A program made the position numbers and the translations under genes. From the NCBI GenBank assembly GCA_911728435.2, contig OU452199.1, positions 42,357,253-42,421,252 of the forward strand: a stretch of 64,000 nt of DNA, read 5' to 3'. Shown here in pieces: positions 10,696 to 22,300 of this stretch. This stretch comes from Apoderus coryli (taxonomy: Eukaryota; Arthropoda; Insecta; Coleoptera; Attelabidae). The notes beneath the pieces are model-generated. The model was not told the origin of the DNA. It did not search any database and worked only from the letters and a program-made list of their open reading frames with translations. Position 1 is the first letter of the stretch, and each line of letters begins with the position of its first letter.

Positions 10696-10709
10696 CTGGG
10701 CCCATAACC
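10696..10709 (-). other. Copia primer-binding site
   Basis: GGTTATGGGCCCAG lies directly inside the LTR on the minus strand. Copia is known to prime from a tRNA-iMet fragment using such a sequence. Confidence 0.75.
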
Positions 10710-10897
10710 TGATAAAGTTTATACTGTAAAACTATTAAAAACACAATGAGAAGACACACAATGAGAAATATTATTTAAAACGTTAGAAAATATATTGAAC
10801 TAATAAAAATGTATCTCAGACAGTTAACTAAATTAATTGACAACTAATGACAATTCAATAATTAAAAAATAGATTATATAATATACAGGATCTAACA
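10710..10897 (-). repeat. Copia 5' LTR (188 bp)
   Basis: Minus strand begins TGTTAG and ends TTATCA, directly before the primer site. Crypton sequence resumes at 10898. Confidence 0.7.
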
Positions 10898-11451
10898 ATA
10901 TTCAGTAAAACATGCCAAGGAGGATCGAAAAGTTGTACAAATACTAAGTGGTTTGTTCCAAATATTGCAAACGAAAGTATATGCCCTGTTCGGTTATTCC
11001 ATAAATTATTGTCCAAAAGGGGGGAAAATATTACTTCCAGTCGCCTATTCTTGAGACCAAATCGTTTCTGGAAATCCGAAAGTGACACATGGTTTGACAA
11101 TATACCGGTAGGCAAGAACACAATTAATATGTGGACCAAATCATCCGCGCAAGGTATTGGTTTGAACACTAAGTGTAAAAAGATATCCAATCATTGGAAC
11201 AGATCAACTGCAGTTAGCCATTTGGCAAATAAAGGAATTCCTGAACGCAATTAATAAAAATAACAGGACATAGCAGCTCCAATTCAATTAAACCGTACTT
11301 GAATATTAACCAAGAACGCCATGGTGAAATAATCAACACCATGCGAAGAATTTCTTCAACAGTGGAAATTAACAATCCGTCAACTTCAGCAAACTCTTCT
11401 TCCAATTTAACATTTACCAATTGTACTTTTCACAACTGTAGTTTTAAATAA
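10898..11451 (+). pseudogene. Crypton catalytic domain, second segment, copy A
   Basis: Encodes [19 protein letters not shown], the [17 protein letters not shown] block with the second catalytic Arg, then (after a one-base loss near 11247) [16 protein letters not shown], holding the conserved His and the Tyr nucleophile position. The frameshift destroys the coding unit. It ends at a stop after the TFHNCSF tail. Confidence 0.68.
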
Positions 11452-11562
11452 GAATGAATAATAATTGTTTGATTAAAACTAATACATTTTGTATTGAAAA
11501 TTATTAAACGTCAGATTGACAATCAAATTTTTGATATCTACAAAGTAAAAAATTATCTTATC

Positions 11563-11736
11563 GAATACTCCTCGTGCCTTGATAAATACTCAAAATTTTG
11601 TCATAGAGAATCTTTCAAGCGAGTTGCTCAAGGATAATAGCCCTCGGCCTGCGGCCTTGGGCTATTATCAAGCAACACGCTTTCGGCATTCTCTATGACA
11701 AAATTATCTCGGTATTATCAAGACTCTAGGGGTATT
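11563..11736. other. Long imperfect hairpin at the Crypton 3' end, copy A
   Basis: About 60-bp arms: left TTTTGTCATAGAGAAT and AGCGAGTTGCT pair with right AGCAACACGCT and ATTCTCTATGACAAAA. The apex is a second perfect stem GATAATAGCCC/GGGCTATTATC around a GC-rich loop. The same hairpin, with a shortened apex, ends copy B. Confidence 0.8.
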
Positions 11737-11820
11737 ACTACTGAAAATACACTTTAGGATGTGTCGCTTTGAGATTCATGAAATGAAGAAGATACCTAAT
11801 TAATTTTGTTTTTGGGAGGA

Positions 11821-12050
11821 CTATATAGAGCACTTGCTCAGAGTGTCCACGGTTTGGCAATGGACTAACATCCCCACAAATGAACGTTGCACGTTTTCTA
11901 GGATCTCGGGAGTGATCACTTGCATCTCGTTTTGAATACGATGCCTTAATTCATCTAAATTTGATGGCCTATTTAGGTAAACACGGTTTTTGAGATGCCC
12001 CCATAGAAAAAAGTCTAAGGAGTTGGGAGATCTCCCTATGTGGCTGAACC
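11821..12050 (-). pseudogene. Mariner-like transposase C-terminal relic
   Basis: The minus-strand reading GRSPNSLDFFLWGHLKNRVY, then LDELRHRIQNEMQVITPEIL, then a HCQTVDTL tail is the C-terminal third of an insect mariner-like transposase. The N-terminal residues of the open frame up to 12183 do not look related. It is a third, independent relic. Confidence 0.75.
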
Positions 12051-12183
12051 ATAACAAGCTATAGTCTGATTCAAGGTCGAATGACCCAGACGCGTATTTA
12101 TTTAGTTTAGTACAATAACAGCAGTTATAGCGAGTAACAGAGGTCAAAATACTAAAATTCACTTCGTTAGAAACACCTGCCAT

Positions 12184-13201
12184 TTCTCAAAAATGTATAC
12201 GATTTGTTAAGCTTATTGATTGCTTCGATTATTCTTCTTACTTATATCTTATAATTATTCTTCAATTTTTTTACCGAATTCCTCAAATTCGTGTTTACTA
12301 TCTAGTCTATCTGGATATTAATCGCTTATTCGTCTAAACTGGTCTTTAATTTTTCTTTCAGGTCGTATTTTCTATCCATGACTTTCCTAACCATTCATTA
12401 TTTCATTAATTCAAGTTCAACTTGTCTCAGTTTCTATTGTTGTCCGAATTTTGCACTATTTGGTTTGCATCGACTGTCTTTTTCTTCATTGCATCGTTTC
12501 TTTCTTATTGCGTCTCAGCTTCACGTCTTTTTATTATTAATTGTTTAGTAGTGTCAGATTTTTTGCATTCATTCTTCTTCTTTATCATTTTTACGTCGTT
12601 CTCTTCCGCCAAATTCTCCTGATTTACGTGAATTTCATCTAAATAATTTTTTAGTGGTTATTGTGACTTCCTTGTTAGAGTATTCTAAATTCTTCTTCTG
12701 TTGATTTAGAGTAAGAATTCTCTTCCAAATTAAAACCATATAAAATATAGTTCACATAACAGTCATGTCGTATTAAACGAAATTAAAGAATGCATTCGTC
12801 TTTATTCATCTAGTCTGGTATCTTCAAGTCCATCTCCTCGATTCTCTTCTCGTGTTTGCTTGCTGTTTTGATCATGTTGTCTTTATTCATAAGTAGTTTG
12901 CCTGATTTCTTGTTCACGTCGTTTTCTATTTTCTCCTTTCTCAGTTTTGCATTGTTTTCTTTCTCAACTTCACATTGTTTTTCTTTCGTCTTCTTATCAT
13001 CTTCTTGTTTCTTAGCTTCACGTCGTTTTGTTGTCGACAAAGACTATAACAAAAATCCGCTCAGTATGTTAGGATTTTAATTCTTACACCCAACTAGGTT
13101 GTAATTGTTGATCGTGGTTTCTACAAGAGGAAAGCCAATTACTAACCATTGGGACTGCATATTTCGGAATAATAAACTAATGAAAGTAAATTTTATTACA
13201 G
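12184..13201. other. Intron/intergenic, Lys/Glu-rich minus-strand frame
   Basis: Two pyrimidine-rich stretches (about 12420-12620 and 12810-13040) read on the minus strand as Lys/Glu/Arg-rich coiled-coil-like peptide (one open frame of 76 residues). I recognise no family. Low complexity is the simplest reading. Confidence 0.3.
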
Positions 13202-13387
13202 CTCCAAAACTTTGTGCAGATCACACTTGCCGAATGTTTTGCCCGCACGGTTTCGCTCTAACAAAAGATGGTTGCCCAAAGTGTCATTGTAGAGATCCTT
13301 GTGATGATGTTAAATGTCCAAATGCTTTGGAATGTCATTTGGAAGAATTGGCGTGTGCAGATCCACCGTGTCCTCCTATACCAACAT
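13202..13387 (+). CDS. Exon: antistasin-like module
   Basis: Acceptor TTTTATTACAG, donor GTAAGT. Cys spacing [11 protein letters not shown]....[11 protein letters not shown]...KC....EC....LAC...PCPPIPTC matches antistasin-like repeats. Confidence 0.88.
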
Positions 13388-16300
13388 GTAAGTAACGTTA
13401 TATGCATAAGTAAAAGTAAGTTAAGTTACCTCATTCAGATTACAAGAATGCAAATCTTCTTTGAGCCTTGTTTATTCTATCATTAGTACATAGTAATTAA
13501 AAAATTGTCAGTCCGCCCCTGTGTGGATAGTAAGCATTCCGACCTTGTCCCAGTACAATGGTATTTCAATAAACTACTGAAAAAACCAATGCAAGAGTGA
13601 AAGTTCTCTTCTAATAACTTATTATTATACACAAAGACAAGAAAAGGAAGAATTAAGAATGAAAAAAAAAATGGGATGGGGATTGATCAATAGTCAGGTT
13701 TGTCTATATTTATTTATTTATTTATTGTTATACAATCTGCAGCTACTAAGGTGTGTTTTGTAAGATATCGATCACGATTCTATTATAATCCTATTACATT
13801 GAACTTTTTCTGTAATAATTTTCGTGTATATGAGAGGAGTTCATTTGCCTTTTAAAGTTCACGGTTCATGGGCAATGGCAACAAGATGGGTTGGGAAATA
13901 GACACAGGAGCAGAGTACTATACAGGTTGAGTTACTAGTGAACTTCTGATCCGAAAATTTGCTTCGTAACATGTCAAACAATCAACTTTAACCGGGAATA
14001 TTGCTGCACAAAATGATCATGTGACATAGATTGAAGTCTCTTATTTTGTGTCATACGTCCCTTTAGGGGAAATACATTTTGTATATCGGTTAGAAGATTT
14101 CCTCCAAAAACCATTCGCTAATTAATGGTATTAGTCAAATGAGATCAAGTCTGGATCGTAACGTATAATGAATGTTTCCCAGTGTAATTTGGTTATTTTA
14201 GCACGTTTCAATTTACGGCCCATTTTCTCATAAGTCCTTCACGTCTAGCCCTGTGAGCAGTCGCACTCGTTGAGGCCTCTGATGGCTTGTCATAACCCGT
14301 CCGAACCGTCGAAAGGCGTTACCTGTAAGGACGCATTATTCTCTTACGACCGTAATAGTAAACACAAGATGGTATGGACAAACGACAAACTATACACAAC
14401 ACCGATTTCAAAAAGAAAAGAAGACAATTTGATGTCAAAAATAAAATAAAAATGAACTCCGAGGGACTGGCTCGATAGGTCAGGAAATTAATCAAAAGTG
14501 AGTTAAACCATCGAATATTAACTATAAATAAGAAGGTTGAGTAGACGCTGAAAACGGCATCGACTCGTCGCATTCCCAGCCACATTTCTGGCCCGCTACT
14601 ATATATACTATAAGATACTATACTATAACTATAAGCACGGCGAAGTGCTTTGTAGACATGAACATCAAACGTGCCGACACGAGGTGAAGTAACTGTATAT
14701 TATTTTAAACTGTGGTTAAACGTACTCCTCAGTCGCCTTGATCAGCGATTCAACTCGTTAACAGTGCATTATTGTGATCATATCGTACAGAAGCGCTGAA
14801 GGCTCAAGCATGTCAAACGTTTGAGAAAAACATCAAATGTATGAGAAAAAAAGTCAAACGTTTGTGAATAAAAGTCAAACGTTTGCGAAAAAAAGTATAT
14901 ACTATATATACTATATCTATATATACTATAAGATACTATACTGTAACTATAAGCGCGGCGAATTGCTTTGTAGACATGAACATCAAACGTGCTGACACGA
15001 GGTGAAGTAACTGTATATTATTTTAAACTGTGGTTAAACGTACTCTTCAGTCGCCTTGATCAGCGATTCAACTTGTTAACAGTGCATTTTATTGTGATCA
15101 TAATAATACGGAAGCGCTGAAGACTCTAACCATTTTTTTTTTCTATGTCAAACGTTTGTGAAAAAAATCAAATGTATGAGAAAAAAAGTCAAACGTTTGC
15201 GAAAAAAAGGCAAACGTTTGAGATAAAAAGTCAAACGTTTGCGAAAAAAAAGTCAAACGTTTGAGATAAAAAGTCAAACGTTATAGAAAAAAAGTCAAAC
15301 GCTTGCGAAAAAAGTCAAAGGTTTGAGATAAAAAGTCACACGTTTGCGAAAAAAAAGTCACACGTTTGCGAAAAAAAAGTCAAACGTTTAAGATAAAAAG
15401 TCAAACGTTTGAGATAAAAAGTCAAACGTTTGCGATAAAAAGTCAAACGTTATAGAAAAAAAATCAAACGTTTGCGAAAAAAAGTCAAACGTTTGAGATA
15501 AAGATAAAAAGTCAAACGTTTGAGATAAAAAGTCAAACGTTTGCGAGAAAACTCATACGTTTGAGATCAAAAGTCAAACGTTTGCGAAAAAAAGTCAAAC
15601 GTTTCAGATAAAAAGTCCAACGTTTGCGAAAAAAGTCAAACATTTGCGAGAAAAAGTCAAACGTTTGCGAACAAAAGTCAAACGTTTGAGATAAAAAGTC
15701 AAACGTTATAGAAAAAAAGTCAAACGCTTGCGAAAAAAAGTCAAACGTTTGCGAAGAAAAGTCAAACGTTTGAGATAAAAAGTCAAACGTTATAGAAAAA
15801 AAGTCAAACGCTTGCGAAAAATAGTCAAACGTTTGCGAAGAAAAGTCAAACGTTTGAGATAAAAAGTCAAACGTTATAGAAAAAAAGTCAAACGTTTGCG
15901 AAAAAAAGTCAAACGTTTGCGAAAAAACTCAAACGTTTGAGATAAAAAGTCAAACGTTGGCGAAAAAAAGTCAGACGTTTGAGATAAAAAGTCAAACGTT
16001 ATAGAAAAAAAATCAAACGTTTGCGAAAAAAAGTCAAATGTTTGAGATAAAAAGTTAAACGTTTGCGAAAAAAGTCAAACGTTTGAGATAAAAAGTCAAA
16101 CGTTTGAGATAAAATGTCAAACGTTTCAGATAAAATGTCAAACGTTTGTGATAAAAAGTCAAACGTTATAAAACAAAAGTCAAACATTATAGAAAAAAAA
16201 TCAAACGTTTGCGACAAAAAATCAAACGTTTGAGATAAAAAGTCAAACGTTATAAAACAAAGTCCAACATTATAGAAAAAAAGTCAAACGTTTGCGACAA

Positions 16301-19300
16301 AAAGTCAAACGTTTGAGATAAAAAGTCAAACGTTATAGAAAAAAAGTCAAACGTTTGCGAAAAAAAGTCAAACGTTTGCGAAAAAACTCAAACGTTTGAG
16401 ATAAAAAGTCAAACGTTGGCGAAAAAAAGTCAGACGTTTGAGATAAAAAGTCAAACGTTATAGAAAAAAAATCAAACGTTTGCGAAAAAAAGTCAAATGT
16501 TTGAGATAAAAAGTTAAACGTTTGCGAAAAAAGTCAAACGTTTGAGATAAAAAGTCAAACGTTTGAGATAAAATGTCAAACGTTTCAGATAAAATGTCAA
16601 ACGTTTGTGATAAAAAGTCAAACGTTATAAAACAAAAGTCAAACATTATAGAAAAAAAATCAAACGTTTGCGACAAAAAATCAAACGTTTGAGATAAAAA
16701 GTCAAACGTTATAAAACAAAGTCCAACATTATAGAAAAAAAGTCAAACGTTTGCGACAAAAAGTCAAACGTTTGAGATAAAAAGTCAAACGTTATAGAAA
16801 AAAAGTCAAACGTTTGCGAAAAAAAGTCAAACGTTTGCGAAAAAACTCAAACGTTTGAGATAAAAAGTCAAACGTTGGCGAAAAAAAGTCAGACGTTTGA
16901 GATAAAAAGTCAAACGTTATAGAAAAAAAATCAAACGTTTGCGAAAAAAAGTCAAATGTTTGAGATAAAAAGTTAAACGTTTGCGAAAAAAGTCAAACGT
17001 TTGAGATAAAAAGTCAAACGTTTGAGATAAAATGTCAAACGTTTCAGATAAAATGTCAAACGTTTGTGATAAAAAGTCAAACGTTATAAAACAAAAGTCA
17101 AACATTATAGAAAAAAAATCAAACGTTTGCGACAAAAAATCAAACGTTTGAGATAAAAAGTCAAGCGTTATAAAACAAAGTCCAACATTATAGAAAAAAA
17201 ATCAAACGTTTGCGACAAAAAGTCAAACGTTTGAGATAAAAAGTCAAACGTTATAGAAAAAAAATCAAACATTTGCGAAAAAAATTCAAACTTTTGCGAA
17301 AAAAAGTCAAATGTTATAGAACAAAAGTCAAACGTTTGAAATAAAATGTTAAACAACAGCACTCAATAATTGTAAGTAGTTTAGTCGTAATTCCTGGCAC
17401 ATTATTTGTTATTATTCGAGAAACAGTTTCACTTTCATCAAGGAGAGAATTAACTCATTCAAACTATTCTAAAGAGAAGGCCATGAGGTTTCCAGCTTAA
17501 AAATAGTAGTTTTTTCAAGGCATCTATTGTTAATAGTTATTTGCCCAACAAACATTTCACTATCTTTCAAGTATTCCAATGCTAAACGAACCATTTCCCT
17601 TCCCTGGTCGGACATCCACTGTCCCATCAGAATTTTCCTCATAATCGCTAAATTTCAAGTATAATATTTTATAGACCTAATCTTCAAAATATAAAGTATA
17701 ACAAAACAAAAATATTGAATGTTGTGTAGTAAGGAGATTGGTTGATGAACAATTCAGTTTACGTTTTAGTTGTGTATGTCGTGTGTTGTAGATGTATAAA
17801 TTTGACTAGTTTCGAGGCCTGAAAACGCAATTAAATATTGCGAAACGTCGCTAAAGAAACAAAAACTGTAGGTAGTTTCTCTATGTCCTAAAACGAACAA
17901 GATTCCTACATAAAAATAGATAGGTAGGTACTAAAGTATCTGTTTATTTTCATAAAGAAGTTAATGGCAAAATAATTCAATGAAATATAAATATAAACAT
18001 TATTACTAATTATTTGTCCCTGACAGATAAAATAGAAACGCACGCCATCAATGTGTTTAATTAATTTTTCAAAGGGCACCTGAAATATACTCACGTTTCC
18101 CAAGCATGTGTTAAAATTAGTATATTTCCATTCGATAATTAGCATGAAGAACAAAAGCAAGTAAATGAACATGTTCAACACTAAAACACCATTTTCAGGA
18201 TGGGCATGTTGTCACGGATTATTGCGATATATTTGATATATCAAGGTTTATTGCAAGAATTCCTCATCTTTATGGTGTTTGGTTTGCATATTTCAACTTT
18301 GAACTTAGATAATACTATTTTATTGCTGTCTACGCTTTTCCAAACTAATCGGTGTATATACAGGATGTCCGAATTTAGCAATTTATCAATTAATATAGAT
18401 ATTTAGCTATACCTACAGGCTGTCTCGCGATGAACTGTGACGACCACTTTGTCGGAAATTAATTAAATAATTATAGAAAAATCCAACATTATTTAAAATA
18501 GTAATTTCTTCGATAATTTTTTACTAAATATAGTAACCAATCAAATTACTTAATAATAATAATAATAAAGGCCTTATTTTAAGCTCGGCGAAGGTCAGCA
18601 AAGCTGTTTGCTTTACCGAGCATGCTAAATGTTACAACAATAAACTTGCAATTTTTCTACAAATAATTAAACTAAAATACTGACATAAAATAACAAATTA
18701 TAACATTAGTAAACTAAAAGTATGGAAAAAGATGTAGGAATGCTAAAAGATACAAATAAAAAGACAAACTTAACATGCAATCAATTGCGATGAAGGAAAT
18801 GTTTTTTAATCGTCTTCTGAATGAAAATAATGATCGATTTCTTATCTCCAAAGGTATATCATTAAAAATTTTTGCTACATTATAAGAGAAAGATCTTTTA
18901 AAGGTGGTAGTGCGGTGTCTAGGTATTGAAAACATATAATTGTACGAGTACTTACACACTTAATTTTAAGTCATGTGTCAAATTTCATCCAATCACCTCT
19001 GGATTACAGCGATAATACCCTACATGTGGTGTTTCCAGTTTGGTGTTTTTTTTATTAAAAATTAATTAAACGTCAAACTGACAACTGGTTTAAAAATGTG
19101 GCGAAGATTTAGTATTGCATCTAACGATGCAATTAATGATATTATATCTAATAATATACCAAAAAATACAATCAAATCAAAAAAATATGTATGGAAAATA
19201 TTTCTCGAGTTTTGTGCGACCAGAGAATACGAACTGAATGCTGAAACGAGTTTGCATAATTTGGCTAATATATTGACAGATTATAAATATGAGAAAAGCT

Positions 19301-22300
19301 GACGGAACTGAATATAAAGAAGCAACTGTAAAAACAATTTGGAATACTACGAGTAGGCTACTCCAGGAAAAATACTTCAATGCCTTCAAAATTGTATTCG
19401 ACCCGTTTACCAGTGTGATATTCAAAAATGCGCGAGATGCAAGAAATGCAAAATGTAAAAGATTACAGCAGGATCCAAACAAACGAAAATGCAGTTCATC
19501 AAATTTGAGTTCAACTGATTTAGCTAGAATCATTGGATGAATGTACACCAGAAGGTTTACAAAAAAAATTTACCATATTGTAGCTGTTGAGTTAGCTTGG
19601 CGAGGTGGTGAACCAGCTGATTGCCTTATAGATTATTTCACGATTGATAAAAATAAGGATGGAACGCCAACCAACAGAATTGAATACAATCCAATATTCG
19701 GTAAAACATGCCAAGGAGGATCGAAAAGTTGTACAAATAGTAAGTGGCTTGTTCCAAATATTGCAAACGAAAGTGCATGCCCTGTTCGGTTATTCCATAA
19801 ATTATTGTCGAAAAGGGGGAAAACTATTACTTCCAGAAGCCTATTTTTGAGACCAAATCGTTTCTGGAAATCCGAAAGTGACACATGGTTTGACAATATA
19901 CCGGTAGGTAAGAACACAATTAATATGTGGACCAAATCATCCGCGCAAGCTATTGGTTTGGATACTAAGTGTAAAAAGATATCCAATCATTCGAACAGAT
20001 CAACTGCAGTTAGCCATTTGGCAAATAAAGGAATTCCTGAACAGCAATTAATCAAAATAACAGGACATAGCAGCTCTAATTCAATTAAACCGTACTTGAA
20101 TATTAACCAAGAACGCCATGGTGAAATAATCAACCCCATGCGAGGAATTTCTTCAACAGTGGAAATTAACAATCCGTCAACTTCAGCAAACTCTTCTTCC
20201 AATTTAACATTTACCAATTGTACTTTTCACAACTGTAGTTTTAAATAAAAATGAATATTTGTTTGATTAAAACTAATACATTTTGTATTGAAAATTATTA
20301 AACGTCAGATTGACAATCAAATTTTTGATATCTACAAAGTAAAAAATTATCTTATCGAATACTCCTCGGGCCTTGATAAATATTCAAAATTTTGTCATAG
20401 AGAATCCTTCAAGCGAGTTGCTGCGGCCTTGGGCTATTATCAAGCAACACGCTTTCGGCATTCTCTATGACAAACTTATCTCGGTATTATCAAGACCCTA
20501 AGGGTGTTACTACCAATAATTCTTGCTCTCAGCATATCCAAGCTCAAGTTTTTTTCGGCTAAATACTTTGCCTTTTAGATGCCCCCATAAAAAAGTATCT
20601 AGAACTGTGAAATCCGGCCTATTGCTAGGCATTTTTATTTCTCTCCTTGATTCAAATCATTTATCGAACTATCTTAAAAAGGGTGCGCACAAAAATGTTG
20701 GGGGAGAAAATGAATGAATGAAAATGCGTCTAATCGATGAGTATATTTGTTTCAGGTAAACGTGGCAGAAGTCTGGATAACATTTGTCCTGTAGGAGATC
20801 CTTTACGAATCAGCGAAACGATCCGACCATTCCTTTGTGGTAATGATCCTGGCAAACCAACCTGCCCACCGTTATATCAGTGTCTGGTACAAAACGGTAA
20901 TTTATTTGTTACATACAACCGCAACTCTGTATTATAAAAAATATGGTCTCCATTTTTGTAGGAAATGAGTATGGAGTCTGCTGCCCAGCTTCGCTGAAAA
21001 TCCAGAAAACTGGAACATGTCCAGCAACATTACAAGACAATGATGAATGTGGAATTTTGTGTACACACGATTTGGAGTGCCCTTCGGTGCAGAAATGTTG
21101 TCAAACTGATAAGTGTGGTTCAAGTTGCTTGCATCCTAAAAATGTCACCGGTAAGTATTTTCAATATTTCAACAGTGCATTTAACCTTTTGACATTTTGT
21201 CAGAAAAAAGTTGCATTCATAGATAAATCATGCATTTCTTAATACGCCATATTATCAAAGCTCATTGTGTGTGTGATTAAGCTTGGACAATCAGCAAGTG
21301 TAACGTTCGAAAAGTTTTTTTCTGGCAGAAGGGGAATCGTCCACAAATAATTTGTTCCTCCAGGACAAACTGTTAACCAAACCAAACGGATGCTCCATCA
21401 TGACAACGCCCCATATCACACTGCCCTCTCCATAACAGAATTTTTTACCTCAAAAGGCATCTCTGTGGTGCTCCAACCCCCCTATTCACCTGACCTCAGT
21501 TCCTGTGACATTTTCCTACTTCCTAAACTGAAAAATGTCCTCAAAGGACGTTATTAGAAACTTTGCATTCGGATAAACAGCCCCAGTGTTCAAAATCTGT
21601 TCCATATTCAAATAAAACTAAACATACAGTTGCTTATGTTTCAAATAGCAGTAATTCATGCCCAATATGCAATGAACCACATCAACCACATCAATTGCCA
21701 GACCTTTCGTGAAATGTCAATTTCTCAAAGAGTTTCAGAAGTAAAAAAGAACAAGCTGTGCATAAATTGTCTAAAACCTAATCATTTTGCCAACAATTGC
21801 CAGTCAGGTGGGTGCAAAGTGTGTTCGAAAAAACATAATTCCCTGTTGCATTTCATTTCAAGAGGTCAAAGCAATTCAGATGGTTCTTCTGTGACAAAGG
21901 GAGATGATGAAACTCCAGCTAAACCTACAAAGACAGAGGTTGAAAGTTTTGATAAAGTAGTATTACATGTAGGGAAAAAGGAAGTTTCACAGACTTTGTT
22001 ATCAACTGCTCAAGTCTATATAAGAGATTATCAAGGGCAATGGCAAGAATGTCGAGTACTTCTGGATTCAGGCTCTCAGGCAAATTTTATTAGTAGAGAG
22101 TGTAATGGTCAGCATAGTTGCCTTCCAAGCAGTTGATCCGGCTCGAAGGACCAAATTGTTTCAAATCGACCAACACATATTTTTTGTATGTTTGTTACTA
22201 TTAAAAACACTTATTCTGTTTATAAATAACTCTTTTATATATATGTTTGACAAATGGACTGTATTCTATTTTTGACAACAACTAATTCTAAATGACAGTA

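Larger units (their letters stand above)
10010..10897 (-). mobile_element. Copia (Ty1) remnant with a single LTR
   Basis: Minus-strand order is LTR (10710-10897, beginning TGTTAGATCC, ending TTATCA), then a primer site GGTTATGGGCCCAG, a leader and the N-terminal half of gag. The element stops inside gag at 10010. The rest of gag-pol, the 3' LTR and a few bases of the target are gone. The primer site matches the tRNA-iMet internal-fragment site known for copia. Confidence 0.8.
9261..11742 (+). mobile_element. Crypton-like tyrosine-recombinase element, copy A
   Basis: Shares near-continuous similarity with copy B (18515-20513): about 170 bp upstream of the frame, the recombinase frame, and a 3' hairpin. 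It is interrupted at 10010-10897 by a copia remnant. It lacks a 24-bp in-frame stretch present in copy B near 19219, while B carries other deletions. There are no terminal inverted repeats, as expected for Cryptons. Its limits are only where similarity to copy B fades. Confidence 0.72.
18515..20513 (+). mobile_element. Crypton-like tyrosine-recombinase element, copy B
   Basis: Same layout as copy A: leader, dyad repeat, recombinase frame, dyad repeat, 3' hairpin. A LINE fragment (18555-18957) with a 7-bp ACTTAAT target duplication interrupts the leader. The catalytic half is open from 19541 to 20248. The N-terminal half has a 5-bp and an 8-bp deletion relative to copy A. Confidence 0.75.

Noticed and set aside
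12810..13040. Coiled-coil gene candidate
   Set aside because: Purely Lys/Glu-rich low complexity with an imperfect second copy nearby; no other evidence of a gene.
13700..13740. LINE 3' tail (TTTATTTATTTATT)
   Set aside because: Only a simple repeat is visible; no RT-coding sequence attached.
14319..14585. 88-residue hydrophobic minus-strand frame
   Set aside because: No recognisable motif, no splice context; AT-rich chance frame in an intron.
15147..17350. CRISPR-like array
   Set aside because: Units are 20-23 bp with no unique spacers, in a eukaryotic intron: a minisatellite.
15999..17362. Repeated 72-residue minus-strand frames with an SQTFDF pattern
   Set aside because: They are translations of the CAAACGTTTG minisatellite; their repetition is that of the DNA.
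20737..21242. Two single-frame small Cys-rich proteins
   Set aside because: They are exons of the multi-inhibitor gene with splice sites on both sides.
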